Assembly (NCBI RefSeq): GCF_010993745.1
Contig: NZ_WOTN01000001.1
Location: forward strand, 1,553,235 to 1,617,234
Length of the DNA: 64,000 nt
Reading direction: 5' to 3'
DNA from: Fodinicola acaciae
Lineage (GTDB): Bacteria > Actinomycetota > Actinomycetes > Mycobacteriales > HKI-0501
Both the position numbers and the translations under genes were made by a program. Shown one piece after another: positions 1 to 8,555 of this stretch. Positions within the stretch are counted from its first letter, which is position 1, and every line of letters begins with the position of its first letter. The notes under the pieces are model-generated. The model had not been told where the DNA came from and made no database searches. It saw only the letters and a list, made by a program, of their open reading frames with translations.

Positions 1-557
1 TGAACGCGGTGCACCGCTGGCTCTGCAGCTCACGGATGTGGGCCAACGCGGTCGAGAAGCCACTCACCGACTGGCTCGCCGGGGCCGGCATCGGCGACGA
101 CGTCGTCGAGATCGGCCCCGGGTACGGCGCGACGACGCGCGTGCTGGCCGACCACTGCGAGCGGCTGACCGCCGTTGAGGTCGACCCGGTTTTGGCCGTA
201 CGGCTGGAAAACACCTACGGCGACCGGATCGAGGTCATCCGTGCCAGCGGCGCGGACGTACCGCTGGACTCCGCCGCCTATTCCGGTGTCGTGTGTTTCA
301 CGATGCTGCACCACGTGTCACCGGTCGCCGCACAGGACGCGTTGTTCGCAGAGGCACGCCGACTGCTGCGACCGGGCGGTGTCTTCGCCGGTGTCGACAG
401 CCTGCCGAGCCTCGGTTTCCGGCTCCTGCACATCGGCGACACGATGGTTCCGGTCTCCCCCGCCACGCTGCCGGCGCGGCTGTCCGCCGCCGGCTTCTCG
501 GACGTACGCGTCGAGGCGACGCGCTCGCAGGTCAGGTTCCACGCCAGGCGGTTGTAG
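1..557 (+). CDS. class I SAM-dependent methyltransferase (left edge clipped)
   Basis: A small class I methyltransferase that would transfer a methyl group from S-adenosylmethionine to an unknown acceptor. The glycine-rich SAM motif VVEIGPGYGATT lies near residue 33 and is followed by an acidic strand-2 end (VEVDP) and a post-motif segment FTMLHHV. The first two bases of the window (TG) followed by AACGCG continue the reading frame, so the real start is probably an ATG whose A lies one base left of the window, giving MNAVHRWL; a GTG at base 9 is the first complete start codon. The gene ends 12 bases before a histidine kinase gene. The substrate cannot be predicted. Confidence 0.8.
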   Translation, partial: NAVHRWLCSSRMWANAVEKPLTDWLAGAGIGDDVVEIGPGYGATTRVLADHCERLTAVEVDPVLAVRLENTYGDRIEVIRASGADVPLDSAAYSGVVCFTMLHHVSPVAAQDALFAEARRLLRPGGVFAGVDSLPSLGFRLLHIGDTMVPVSPATLPARLSAAGFSDVRVEATRSQVRFHARRL

Positions 558-569
558 CAAGATGGAGTC

Positions 570-1703
570 GTGGCGGACCCGGCGACCCTGCAGCGGCTGC
601 TGGACGTCGCGCTCGACCTGCAAGGAGAGCGGCGACCGGAGTCGGTGCTGCGTACGGTCCTCAAGGCGGCCAAGGAGCTGACCGACGCGCGGCACGCGGC
701 GGTCGGCGTACCGGACGGCGACGGCGGCTTCGCGTTGTTCCTGGTCGAAGGCGTCGACGCGAAGACCTGGGGCGCGATCGGCTATCTGCCGCGTACGCAC
801 GGATTCCTCGGCACCATGCTGGCCGATCCTGAGCCGTTCCGGCTGCGCCGGCTCAGCGACCATCCGAAGTTCACCGGCCGCTGGCCGAAGGCGCATCCGA
901 AGATGGTCTCCTTTCTCGGCGTCCCGGTGGTGGCCAGCGGCGAGATCGTCGCCGCGCTCTATCTGTCCAACAAGCTCGGCGGCGACGAGTTCACCGACGA
1001 GGACATGCGCGTGGTCGAGGCGTTGGCCGCGCACGCGGCGCTGGCTGTGGTCAGCGCGCAGCGGCAGTCGCGGCTGCGCGAGCTGTCGGTCGCCGCCGAG
1101 CGCGCGCGGCTGGCGCGGGATCTGCACGACTCGGTCACGCAGACGATGTTCAGCCTGACCCTCGCGGCCGAGTCGGCGGCGAGCCTGACCAAGGACTCCG
1201 ATCCGCGACTGGTCGAGCAGGTCGACCGGATACGCGCACTCGCCGGCACCGCGCGCGAGGAGTTGGCGTCTCTGCTCGACACGCTGCGACCGGCCGAGGA
1301 ACGCCGCGACGATCTGTCCACGCTGCTGCGCCGCCGCGTCGAGCTGCTTCGCCGGATCCACGACACGCCGATCGAGCTGCGGCTCAAAGGCGAGCAGCGC
1401 CGGCAGTCGGCGGCCACCGACTACGAGGTCGGCCGGATCGCCACCGAGGCGCTGTCCAACGCGCTCAAACACGCCAGCGCTCAGCACATCGAGGTGACGC
1501 TGGAGTTCACGCCGACGACGCTGCGGTTGACCGTTGCCGACGACGGCGTCGGATTCGACCTGGCGCGGACCGTACGCCAGTCGCGCCGGATGGGCCTGTC
1601 GTCGATGACCGAGCGCGCCGCGGCACTCGGCGGTGACCTGCACGTCGAGTCGAAACCCGGTGCCGGCACGATCGTGTCGCTGGAGGTGACGCGTGACTGC
1701 TGA
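570..1703 (+). CDS. GAF-domain sensor histidine kinase (NarX/DesK-type, HisKA_3)
   Basis: Cytoplasmic two-component sensor kinase of 377 residues. Residues about 15-165 form a GAF-type ligand-sensing domain; there is no membrane segment, so the signal is probably internal or gaseous. The HisKA_3 dimerisation helix contains LARDLHDSVTQT with the phospho-accepting histidine at about residue 186, and the C-terminal HATPase_c domain shows the ADDGVGFD box and a final GAGTIVSLEV strand. It overlaps the start of its response regulator gene by 11 bases, so the pair is surely co-translated. The GTG start at 570 follows the previous stop by 12 bases. Confidence 0.9.
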   Translation: MADPATLQRLLDVALDLQGERRPESVLRTVLKAAKELTDARHAAVGVPDGDGGFALFLVEGVDAKTWGAIGYLPRTHGFLGTMLADPEPFRLRRLSDHPKFTGRWPKAHPKMVSFLGVPVVASGEIVAALYLSNKLGGDEFTDEDMRVVEALAAHAALAVVSAQRQSRLRELSVAAERARLARDLHDSVTQTMFSLTLAAESAASLTKDSDPRLVEQVDRIRALAGTAREELASLLDTLRPAEERRDDLSTLLRRRVELLRRIHDTPIELRLKGEQRRQSAATDYEVGRIATEALSNALKHASAQHIEVTLEFTPTTLRLTVADDGVGFDLARTVRQSRRMGLSSMTERAAALGGDLHVESKPGAGTIVSLEVTRDC

Positions 1704-2328
1704 GACCGTGCGTGTGCTGCTGTGCGACGACCACGAGATGGTACGCGCCGGCCTGCGCAGCTTTTTCGAGCTGCAGGACGGCATCGAGGTCGTCGGCGAG
1801 GCCTCCACCGCGGAGCAGGCGCTCGCACTGATCGGTCGCGCACGGCCGGATGTCGTGCTGATGGACCTGGTGCTGCCGGGGATGTCCGGCGTCGAGGCCG
1901 TACGCCGGATCACCGCCGACCATCCCGCCGTCAAGGTCCTGGTGCTGACGAGTTTTTCCAGCGACAACACGGTTTTGGACGCCGTACGCGCCGGAGCCGC
2001 CGGCTATCTGCTCAAGGACGTCAACCCCTCGGAACTGGCCGGCGCGCTGCGGACCGTACACGCCGGCGGGTCACCGCTGCATCCGTCGGTCGCCGCCGCC
2101 GTCATGCGCAACGTGTCCGAGCCGGAGCACCTCACGCACCGCGAGCGCGAGGTGCTCGGCCTGATCGCCCGCGGCATGTCCAACCGGCTCATCGCACGCG
2201 AGCTGGCTTTGTCGGAGAAGACGGTGAAAGCGCACGTCAGCGCGATACTCGGCAAGCTCGGCGCGGCCGACCGTACGCAGGCCGCGCTGTGGGCCGTGCG
2301 GCACCTGCCAGAAGACCTGCGACCTTAG
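1693..2328 (+). CDS. LuxR/NarL-family response regulator
   Basis: DNA-binding partner of the overlapping GAF histidine kinase. The receiver domain covers residues 1-120, with the acidic pocket CDDHE, the phospho-accepting aspartate at about residue 58 (VVLMDLVLPG), a T/S switch residue in VLVLTSF and the lysine in LLKDV. A LuxR-type helix-turn-helix lies at about residues 145-205 (LTHREREVLGLIARGMSNRLIARELALSEKTVKAHV). The GTG start lies inside the 3' end of the kinase gene. Targets are unknown. Confidence 0.92.
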   Translation: MTAETVRVLLCDDHEMVRAGLRSFFELQDGIEVVGEASTAEQALALIGRARPDVVLMDLVLPGMSGVEAVRRITADHPAVKVLVLTSFSSDNTVLDAVRAGAAGYLLKDVNPSELAGALRTVHAGGSPLHPSVAAAVMRNVSEPEHLTHREREVLGLIARGMSNRLIARELALSEKTVKAHVSAILGKLGAADRTQAALWAVRHLPEDLRP

Positions 2329-2490
2329 AGGCCGCGCGGATAGGTCGCGGTGTTTGGCTGACCGCAACGTCGTTGAGTGGGTGCGGATCGAGACAACAGA
2401 TGCCCGGGGCGCATATTTTGCTGCAAAAGATGGAAAACAGATGAGTCAGACAGTTTGGGATCAGCGTTCGCTAATGATAGAATGTCGTAC

Positions 2491-3211
2491 ATGAGTACGA
2501 GCGTGGACACCGCGATCGAGCAGGTCCGCGCGTTGGGTGACGATCAGGTGAAGGCGTTGTGCGGCAGGCGTGCCAGGCGCATCTGCGCTCGTACGCGGAG
2601 CTGGTCGCCGCGGTGGCCGCGTTGGAAAACCGTGGCATCGCCGCCGCGGACGGGTTCCCGGTGCGGCGGGTGGCGCAGTTGGTGAAACAGCTGACCCGGC
2701 TGTCGTTGGCCGACTGCCGGGCACTGGTGAAAGTCGCCCGGATGACCAGCCGCCAGCCCGCCGGCGGGTCCTGCTTCACCGAAACCGAGCTGCCGGCCAC
2801 CGCCGCCGCGTTAGCCGACGGCGCAGTCAATCCCAGCCACGTACGGGAATCATCGCCGCGATGTCGACCGTGCCGCCGGACTGGCCCGACCGCGACGGCA
2901 TCGAAGCCTCACTAGCCACCCTGGCCCGGTCGGGCCACCCCGAGGACGTCAAAGAGCTCGGGAAAGTCATCGCCGACCGGGTCGAGCAGGAAACCCCACC
3001 ACCCGAGGACGACCAGGATCGGTTGGCCGAGCCGGACCGGCGGCTGCAAATCACCGAACGCCTGGACGGGCGAGTGGTGATCGCCGGCAGCATCGACCAG
3101 GAAACCGCGATCCAGCTGAACGCGTTCATGTCCGCCTTCGCCCGGCCCCGCGACACCACCGACCGCGCGTCGGCATGGCCGTATCTGCTGGTCAGCGTGC
3201 TGGTGGTGTGA
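2491..3211 (+). pseudogene. frameshifted and truncated DUF222 / 13E12-repeat protein
   Basis: Remnant of a 13E12-type (DUF222) protein, a family usually carrying a C-terminal HNH nuclease domain and common as repeated mobile genes in actinomycetes. The reading frame begins MSTSVDTAIEQVRALGDD at 2491, changes frame near 2560 and again near 2848, where GGGAATCATC looks like loss of one A from the expected GAAATCATC. It stops at 3211 before any HNH domain, against a transposase remnant on the other strand. An AT-rich promoter-like stretch and the inverted repeat CGTAC-ATGA-GTACG lie at its start. The three-frame structure shows that it is dead. Confidence 0.8.
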
Positions 3212-4020
3212 TCGGGTTCCGGCCAGGTCGCCGGGTCCTTGAAGCTGAATACGGCTCCGTGGCGGGCCGGTCGACCGTTCTGCCCGGGCTCGCGAGGTGG
3301 TGCCGGGCGCCGTCATTGCCACTGTCACCAACGATCCAGATCGGCGGGTCACCCGGACGCCACTGACCGACCTCGATGAGCCGTCGCACGACCTCCCGCA
3401 ACTGCGCGGCGGTCACCTCAGTCAGGTCGTCATCCGGCCCTAACCGCAGGGCGTCCGGGACCGCGCACCAGCTGCTGCGTCCGCTCTCCAACGCCTCCAT
3501 GAACGAGTAGGGCCACCCCGGGATCATCTGCGCCTGACCCCGACCCCGCGCATAGGTAAGACAGAACAACCGATCCGCGCTGGTCACCGCATCCGGCCGC
3601 AACCAGTTGCTGACATCCACGGCCAACACGATCCGTGAACCGCCCCCGACCGTCCTCACAACGCGGAATCGACTGGCAGGCAACAGGATTCTGGAACCGG
3701 GCGACCGCGATCCGGCCCGCGTTCACCCCGTCATACAACCCACCATACAACCCACCATGACCACGCCGATGCTCAGCAGCCAGCGACAACTCCACCAACG
3801 ACCGAACCGGCCCATCAACACACAGCACCGCATCGGTCAACTCGAACAACACATCCGCACGCCGCGGCAAACACCGATAGAACTCCCGACGGAACACCCC
3901 CAACTGTTCCGATAACGGCTCCGATGCCAGCCGCCCCCATGCCAGCCGCCGATCCCCATCATGCACACTAATCACACAGCCCTTAGCTGATCTTCTTTCC
4001 TTGACAAGAAGCATGATCAA
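3192..4020 (-). pseudogene. frameshifted transposase remnant (actinobacterial NF041680-like family)
   Basis: Decayed transposase on the minus strand. The N-terminal part reads LASEPLSEQLGVFRREFYRCL..., the central part reads IVLAVDVSNWLRPDA (a DDE-type first aspartate context), GWPYSFMEALE and QLREVVRRLIEVGQWRPGDPPIWIV. I recall these phrases from a family of actinobacterial putative transposases; the name should be checked by a search. The frame changes near 3690, an in-frame 12-bp tandem duplication near 3731-3757 produces GGLYGGLYDG, and the C-terminal half is missing or unrecognisable past about 3330. It appears to have cut off the end of the DUF222 gene. Confidence 0.75.
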
Positions 4021-4031
4021 CTAAGGGGCTG
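3977..4031. repeat. imperfect inverted repeat at transposase 5' end, candidate IS terminus
   Basis: CAGCCCTTAGCTGATC (3977-3992) pairs with GATCAACTAAGGGGCTG (4015-4031), with one mismatch and one indel. It spans the start of the broken transposase gene. The motif CATGATCAACT recurs at about 4036, so the outer end of the original insertion sequence may be here. No target duplication could be assigned. Confidence 0.45.
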
Positions 4032-4090
4032 CTTCCATGATCAACTGGGGCCGACCACAGGACCACCAGAGGTTAAACAACAAGCTAAGA

Positions 4091-4468
4091 GCCCGCGCAA
4101 ATAGGTCAGCGTATGGTCGCGGTCTGTCGTTGAGGAAGCGTGAAGCACGAGTCTGCCGATCATGAAGCTGTTGACGCTTCGTGATCATGCGGCCCGTTCG
4201 CGCCCTGTCATCATGAATGACTGATCCGTTGTGGGACCAGTTCGTCGCACCCCGGCGACAAAGCCCCGATCCAGGGGTCGGCCTGGACTACGCCCACACC
4301 CGCGGGTCGATCCACTCGTCACGACGGTTGCGGATCGTTGTCGCCGAGCAGGTCGTAGCACGGGGTTCTCCATGATCACGAAGCGTCGACAACTTCATGG
4401 ACAACAAACCCGCGCCCGCACCCCTCAACGACACGCCATCACACACGCCGCGACCTATTTGCGCGGGC
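4091..4468. mobile_element. 378-bp nested inverted-repeat element (MITE-like or IS remnant)
   Basis: Three nested inverted repeats share one centre. The outer arms GCCCGCGCAAATAGGTC (4091-4107) and GACCTATTTGCGCGGGC (4452-4468) are perfect over 17 bp. Middle arms TGTCGTTGAGG (4125-4135) and CCTCAACGACA (4423-4433) match over 11 bp. The inner arms at 4161-4189 and 4371-4399 match at 27 of 29 positions. The interior (about 4190-4370) is not self-complementary and can encode a 52-residue frame. This is the look of a small non-autonomous element or a collapsed IS; no flanking target duplication is obvious. It abuts the upstream region of the SDR-QueA operon. Confidence 0.6.
4217..4375 (+). CDS. 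possible 52-residue ORF inside the nested-repeat element
   Basis: ATG at 4217 opens a frame reading MTDPLWDQFVAPRRQ... to a TGA at 4373-4375 inside the right inner repeat arm. I do not recognise it. It has no clear ribosome binding site and may be a leftover piece of a transposase or simply chance; it is listed because it fills the unique centre of the element. Confidence 0.2.
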   Translation: MTDPLWDQFVAPRRQSPDPGVGLDYAHTRGSIHSSRRLRIVVAEQVVARGSP

Positions 4469-4470
4469 CG

Positions 4471-4486
4471 TTGGTCCTAGGACCAA
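4471..4486. promoter_or_regulatory. perfect 16-bp palindrome upstream of the SDR-QueA operon
   Basis: TTGGTCCTAGGACCAA is a perfect palindrome located 64 bp before the SDR start codon and directly next to the right end of the nested-repeat element. It could be an operator for the operon or part of the element's end. No regulator gene lies next to it. Confidence 0.35.
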
Positions 4487-4549
4487 GGTCTCGGTGGTCG
4501 GCGGCCAGCGTCCGATGCCGCGCGCATGTCGCCGCGCGAGTCTGGCCTC

Positions 4550-5242
4550 ATGACCGAAACATCTTCTCGAACAGCACTGATCACCGGAGCGTCCAAGGGC
4601 CTCGGATATGCCATCGCCGACCGGCTCGCGCGGCGCGGCACCCGGCTCGTCCTCGACGCGCGTACGCCGGCCGAGCTGGACGCCGCGACCGCCAGGCTGA
4701 TCGACCGTACGGACACCGTCTCGGTCGTCGGCGACATCACCGATCCCCGTCACCGCAAGGAAATCGTCGCCGCCACCAAGGGACGGCTCGACCTGCTCGT
4801 ACTCAACGCCTCGGCACTCGGGCCGACACCGCTGCCACCGCTGGCGGCCGCGGATCTCGACGCTTTTCGTGGCGTACTGGAGACAAACACCGTCGCCGCG
4901 CTGGCGCTCGTACAGCTGCTGCTGCCGGAATTACGCGCTGCCAACGGAACCGTGGTGTTCATCAGCAGCGATGCCGCGACGACCGGCTATGAAGGCTGGG
5001 GACTTTACGGCGCCAGCAAGGCGGCCGCCGACCAGTTGGCCCGTGTCCTGGCCGCTGAGGAGCCGGAGATTCGGGTCTACGCGGTCGATCCCGGTGACAT
5101 GAACACCGAGATGCACGCGGCCGCCGACCCGGAGACCGACCCGGCCGATCTGCTCGATCCAGCCGTGGCCGCCATGCGCCTTGAGCCCCTGCTGACCGGC
5201 TCACTGCCGTCCGGCCGGTATGCCGGAGGTGAGCTGCGATGA
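4550..5242 (+). CDS. SDR family NAD(P)-dependent oxidoreductase
   Basis: Classical short-chain dehydrogenase of 230 residues. The Rossmann motif is TGASKGLG (residues 12-19), the structural LVLNAS motif lies near 83-88, and the catalytic triad is S140, Y153 and K157 (YGASK). I chose ATG 4550 (MTETSS) over an in-frame ATG 24 bases upstream because the conserved fold begins immediately after it. It overlaps the QueA-like gene by ATGA, so the two are translationally coupled; a joint role in modifying one substrate is possible but unproved. The substrate is unknown. Confidence 0.85.
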   Translation: MTETSSRTALITGASKGLGYAIADRLARRGTRLVLDARTPAELDAATARLIDRTDTVSVVGDITDPRHRKEIVAATKGRLDLLVLNASALGPTPLPPLAAADLDAFRGVLETNTVAALALVQLLLPELRAANGTVVFISSDAATTGYEGWGLYGASKAAADQLARVLAAEEPEIRVYAVDPGDMNTEMHAAADPETDPADLLDPAVAAMRLEPLLTGSLPSGRYAGGELR

Positions 5243-6318
5243 CCGCGGCCATTCGACTGTCCACTTCGGACATTCCGCTGGCCACCGCACCGGCCGAGTT
5301 TCGCGGCCTGCGCCGCGACGCGGTGCGCATGCTGGTCGCCGAACCCGGAAAACCGTTGCGCCACCGCAAAGCACGCGACCTGCACCATGAGCTGGCGGCC
5401 GGCGATGTTGTCGTCCTCAACACCTCCGACACGATTCCTGCCGCGGTCACCGGTGTGACCGAAGCCGGCGAGCGCGTCGAGGTGCACCTGTCCACGCCGT
5501 TGCCGTCCACCGGCCTGTCCCCCGCCACCGCGTTGGCCGCGACGGAATCGCAGTGGATCGTGGAAATCCGTACGCCGTTGCCGGTCGGCAGCCGTCAGTC
5601 CACAGTGGATCGTACGGCGGCCACCATCCGGCTTCGCGGCGGTGTTGCCGAAATCGCCGTCGATCGGCCGTATCCATCAGGCCAACAAAGGCTTTATGCG
5701 GCGACCGTACGCACACCGGCGCCGCTGCTGCGCTGGCTCACCGAGCACGGCGAGCCGATCCGCTATGACTACGTGTCCGCGCGCTGGCCGATTTCGGCCT
5801 ACCGCACCGAACACGGCGACACGCCTGGCAGTGTCGAAATGCCGTCGGCCGGCCGGCCGATCACCGCGGGGATGCTGCGGCACCTGCGCGCGATCGGCGT
5901 GCAGATCGCCACGGTCGTGCTGCACTGCGGTGTCTCATCGCAGGAGTCGGGCGAGCCGCCGTACGCGGAGTGGTTCAGTGTGCCGAGGTCCACTGTGGAC
6001 GCCATCGACACCGCACATGCCTCCGGCCACCGCGTGCTCGCGATCGGCACGACGGTCGTACGCGCCCTGGAGTCGGCCGTCACCGATGGTCGGCTGGCGG
6101 CCAAAACCGGCTGGACCGAGCACGTCGTCACTCCGGCGTCCGGAGTGTCCACTGTGGACGGCATCCTGACCGGCTGGCACGAACCGGAGGCCTCGCACCT
6201 GCAGATGCTGGCCGCGATCAGCGGTCCGCGGCTGCTGTCCGAGTCGTACGAGGAGGCCATCGCGGCCGGCTATCGGTGGCATGAGTTCGGCGACGTACAC
6301 CTGCTCTGGAAACCCTGA
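5239..6318 (+). CDS. S-adenosylmethionine:tRNA ribosyltransferase-isomerase (QueA-like)
   Basis: 359-residue member of the QueA family, which in queuosine biosynthesis transfers the ribose of SAM to 7-aminomethyl-7-deazaguanine in tRNA to make epoxyqueuosine. Family hallmarks are visible: VVVLNTSDTIPA near residue 57, YDYVSARWPISAYRT, and a TVVLHCGVSS segment followed by IGTTVVRALES near residue 276. No tgt, queC/D/E/F or queG gene is in the window, and the only partner is an overlapping SDR gene, so its substrate may not be canonical preQ1-tRNA. I left the symbol empty for that reason. Confidence 0.8.
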   Translation: MTAAIRLSTSDIPLATAPAEFRGLRRDAVRMLVAEPGKPLRHRKARDLHHELAAGDVVVLNTSDTIPAAVTGVTEAGERVEVHLSTPLPSTGLSPATALAATESQWIVEIRTPLPVGSRQSTVDRTAATIRLRGGVAEIAVDRPYPSGQQRLYAATVRTPAPLLRWLTEHGEPIRYDYVSARWPISAYRTEHGDTPGSVEMPSAGRPITAGMLRHLRAIGVQIATVVLHCGVSSQESGEPPYAEWFSVPRSTVDAIDTAHASGHRVLAIGTTVVRALESAVTDGRLAAKTGWTEHVVTPASGVSTVDGILTGWHEPEASHLQMLAAISGPRLLSESYEEAIAAGYRWHEFGDVHLLWKP

Positions 6319-6340
6319 ACCGATCCGACATTTCCCCATC

Positions 6341-6364
6341 AAACATGCGCCGACCTGCATGTTT
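6341..6364. terminator. hairpin after the SDR-QueA operon
   Basis: AAACATGC (6341-6348) pairs with GCATGTTT (6357-6364), 23 bp after the QueA-like stop, and is followed by TTTAGG. The stem is short and A/T-rich for this genome, so a weak terminator or a protein-binding site are both possible. Confidence 0.4.
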
Positions 6365-6450
6365 TAGGCAATCTTCGACGTGCGTCCGCCGGCCGTTCAC
6401 CTGGCTCGCCGAGATTGAGCCGGACACCGCGGCGAGACGGAGCGCACGAC

Positions 6451-8124
6451 ATGACCCATGGCCACCACCATCACGACCACGCCACCGAGCCGGTCGACCT
6501 GCCACCGGCACTGGACAGCAGCGTGCCGGACGAGGAGCTGGCGCCCGGCGACCTGTCGCGGCGCGGGTTTCTTCGCAACGCCGGCCTGCTCGGCGCTGGC
6601 GCGGCGGCCGCCGGCACCTTCGGCGTGCCGGTCGCCGCCGCGGCCAGCGACTGGTCCGGACACTCGCAGCACGGCGGCTTCCGGTGGCTGGCCGGCGACC
6701 ACCACATCCACACGCAATACAGCAACGACGCCGTCTATCGGGTGATCGACCACGTCCAGCACGCCAACGCCTTCGGCCTGGACTGGATGGTGATCACCGA
6801 TCACGGCAGCGTCCAGCACGCGAAAATCGGCGTGGAGAAAGTCAACCCGGACATTGTGGCGGCTCGCGCCAAGGTGTCGGACACGCTGGTTTTCCAAGGC
6901 CTGGAGTGGAACATCCCGGCCGCCGAGCACGGCACGGTCTTCGTGCATCCGGGCCGTAACGAGGTCTCGGTGCTCAAGGAGTTCGAAAACTCCTTCGACG
7001 GGTCGGTGAAGAACGCCGGCTCGTCCACGCCGGCCAACGAGGCGCTGGCCATCAGCGGCGTCAACTTCCTGGCCAGCGCGGTGAAAAAGCGCCGCGTGCA
7101 GGACGCGCTGTTCCTGGCCAACCATCCGGCCCGCAAGGGCATCGACTCGCCGCACGAGATCCGCGGCTGGCGCGACGCGCAGCCGCACATCGCGGTCGGC
7201 TTCGAAGGAGCACCGGGTCACCAGGCCTCCGGCATCCCCAAGCCGTACGGTCCCGGCAGCGGCCGCGGCGCCTACGACAACTCGCCGTCGGCCGACTCTT
7301 TTCCCGGCTATCCCTTGGAAAGCTATCGCACCTGGGGTGGCTTCGACTGGCTGACCGCGACCGTCGGCGGCCTGTGGGACAGCCTGCTGGCCGAAGGCAA
7401 GCCGTGGTGGATCACCGCCAACTCGGACTCGCACTGGGTCTACAACGACACCAGTGATCGTGGCCCGGGCAGCGACTTCCCCACCAACGGCCATTACAAC
7501 GATCCGGTCTACGCCGGCAAGGTTGGCAGCACCAACAGCGATTTCTGGCCCGGTTACTACAGTCGTACGCACGTCGGCGCGACCGGTTTCTCGTACGCGG
7601 CGGTGATGGCCGGACTGCGCGCCGGCCGGGTCTGGGTCGACCACGGTGGACTGCTCGGCGGCATCGACGTGCGCGTACGCTCTGGCGGCCGCTGGGTCAC
7701 CCTCGGCGACACGTTGGTGCTGCGACGCGGCTCGTCCGTGCAGCTCGCCGTGACCATCGACCTCGCCGACCGGCCAAACTGGGCCCAGTTCGTGCCAAAA
7801 CTCGCCCGAGTCGACGTGATTCGCGGCGCGGTGACCGGCCCGGTGGCCGACCGCGACACGTTCGCTGCGCCGAAGACCGCGGTGGCGAAGTCGTTCCAGA
7901 TCGGCAAAACCACCGGCCAGGCGACCTTCACCTACGACCTCGGCCGGCTCGACGACGGCTTTTACGTACGCCTGCGAGGAACCGACGGCAAGCGCGGCGC
8001 ACCGGGCTTTCACGGCGCCGCGATCGACCCGGCCGGTCCGGCGATGGACGTGGTCGGTGACGCCGATCCGTGGAACGACCTGTGGTTCTACACCAACCCG
8101 ATCTGGGTCCTGCCGGCGCGATGA
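6451..8124 (+). CDS. Tat-exported PHP-domain metal-dependent phosphoesterase
   Basis: 557-residue exported protein with a PHP-type metal-dependent hydrolase fold. A histidine-rich leader (THGHHHHDH) precedes a twin-arginine signal SRRGFLRNAG and a hydrophobic Ala/Gly stretch near residues 33-65. PHP metal-binding signatures follow: GDHHIHTQYS, MVITDHGS and, late in the domain, TANSDSHW. The C-terminal part (about residues 400-545) looks like a beta-rich accessory domain. ATG 6451 is preceded by GAGACGGAG. It overlaps the next small gene by ATGA. The substrate is unknown; export suggests scavenging or a wall-linked role. Confidence 0.8.
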   Translation: MTHGHHHHDHATEPVDLPPALDSSVPDEELAPGDLSRRGFLRNAGLLGAGAAAAGTFGVPVAAAASDWSGHSQHGGFRWLAGDHHIHTQYSNDAVYRVIDHVQHANAFGLDWMVITDHGSVQHAKIGVEKVNPDIVAARAKVSDTLVFQGLEWNIPAAEHGTVFVHPGRNEVSVLKEFENSFDGSVKNAGSSTPANEALAISGVNFLASAVKKRRVQDALFLANHPARKGIDSPHEIRGWRDAQPHIAVGFEGAPGHQASGIPKPYGPGSGRGAYDNSPSADSFPGYPLESYRTWGGFDWLTATVGGLWDSLLAEGKPWWITANSDSHWVYNDTSDRGPGSDFPTNGHYNDPVYAGKVGSTNSDFWPGYYSRTHVGATGFSYAAVMAGLRAGRVWVDHGGLLGGIDVRVRSGGRWVTLGDTLVLRRGSSVQLAVTIDLADRPNWAQFVPKLARVDVIRGAVTGPVADRDTFAAPKTAVAKSFQIGKTTGQATFTYDLGRLDDGFYVRLRGTDGKRGAPGFHGAAIDPAGPAMDVVGDADPWNDLWFYTNPIWVLPAR

Positions 8125-8546
8125 CGGTCGAGCGCCACGATCTCGGCCACCGTACGGTCGCCGACGCCGAGCACTGGCTGGCCGACCGGCCGCCGGTGCC
8201 CGGCGAGATCGCCTGTACGCACCTGGTCCGCGGCGACGCACCACATGTCGCCGTCACGATCGCGGACGAGCCGGTCGATGGCGGCCGGGCCGTACGTTTC
8301 CCTGGCGTGGAGGCGCTGACCGGCACGCTGACGGTCGCCGACCTGCTGGAGAAGAGCGCGATCGACCAGGTGCGTGTCATCGGCGGCGCGCCGGCGACAC
8401 CGGAAACTTTGGTGGACACGCGCGATTTCGTCCGTCCACTGTGGATGGACGGCGTACTGACGCTGGTCTGCACGCCCGCCGCCGGCGGCCGGATCGCACC
8501 GTTCGAGGTCCCGAATCCGACACCCTGCTGCGCCGATCATCGCTAG
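8121..8546 (+). CDS. conserved-looking hypothetical protein, 141 aa
   Basis: Soluble 141-residue protein that I do not recognise. The ATG at 8121 overlaps the stop of the PHP phosphoesterase gene (ATGA), so it should be translated from the same message. It has no signal peptide, membrane segment or clear catalytic motif, and ends PNPTPCCADHR. An in-frame upstream start at 8070 lies inside the phosphoesterase gene and is less likely. Coupling suggests a partner or accessory of the phosphoesterase. Confidence 0.65.
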   Translation: MTVERHDLGHRTVADAEHWLADRPPVPGEIACTHLVRGDAPHVAVTIADEPVDGGRAVRFPGVEALTGTLTVADLLEKSAIDQVRVIGGAPATPETLVDTRDFVRPLWMDGVLTLVCTPAAGGRIAPFEVPNPTPCCADHR

Positions 8547-8555
8547 TGTCGCCGC

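Noticed and set aside
318-1970. 550-codon minus-strand open frame across the histidine kinase and response regulator
   Set aside because: Shadow of the plus-strand two-component genes; no recognisable domain.
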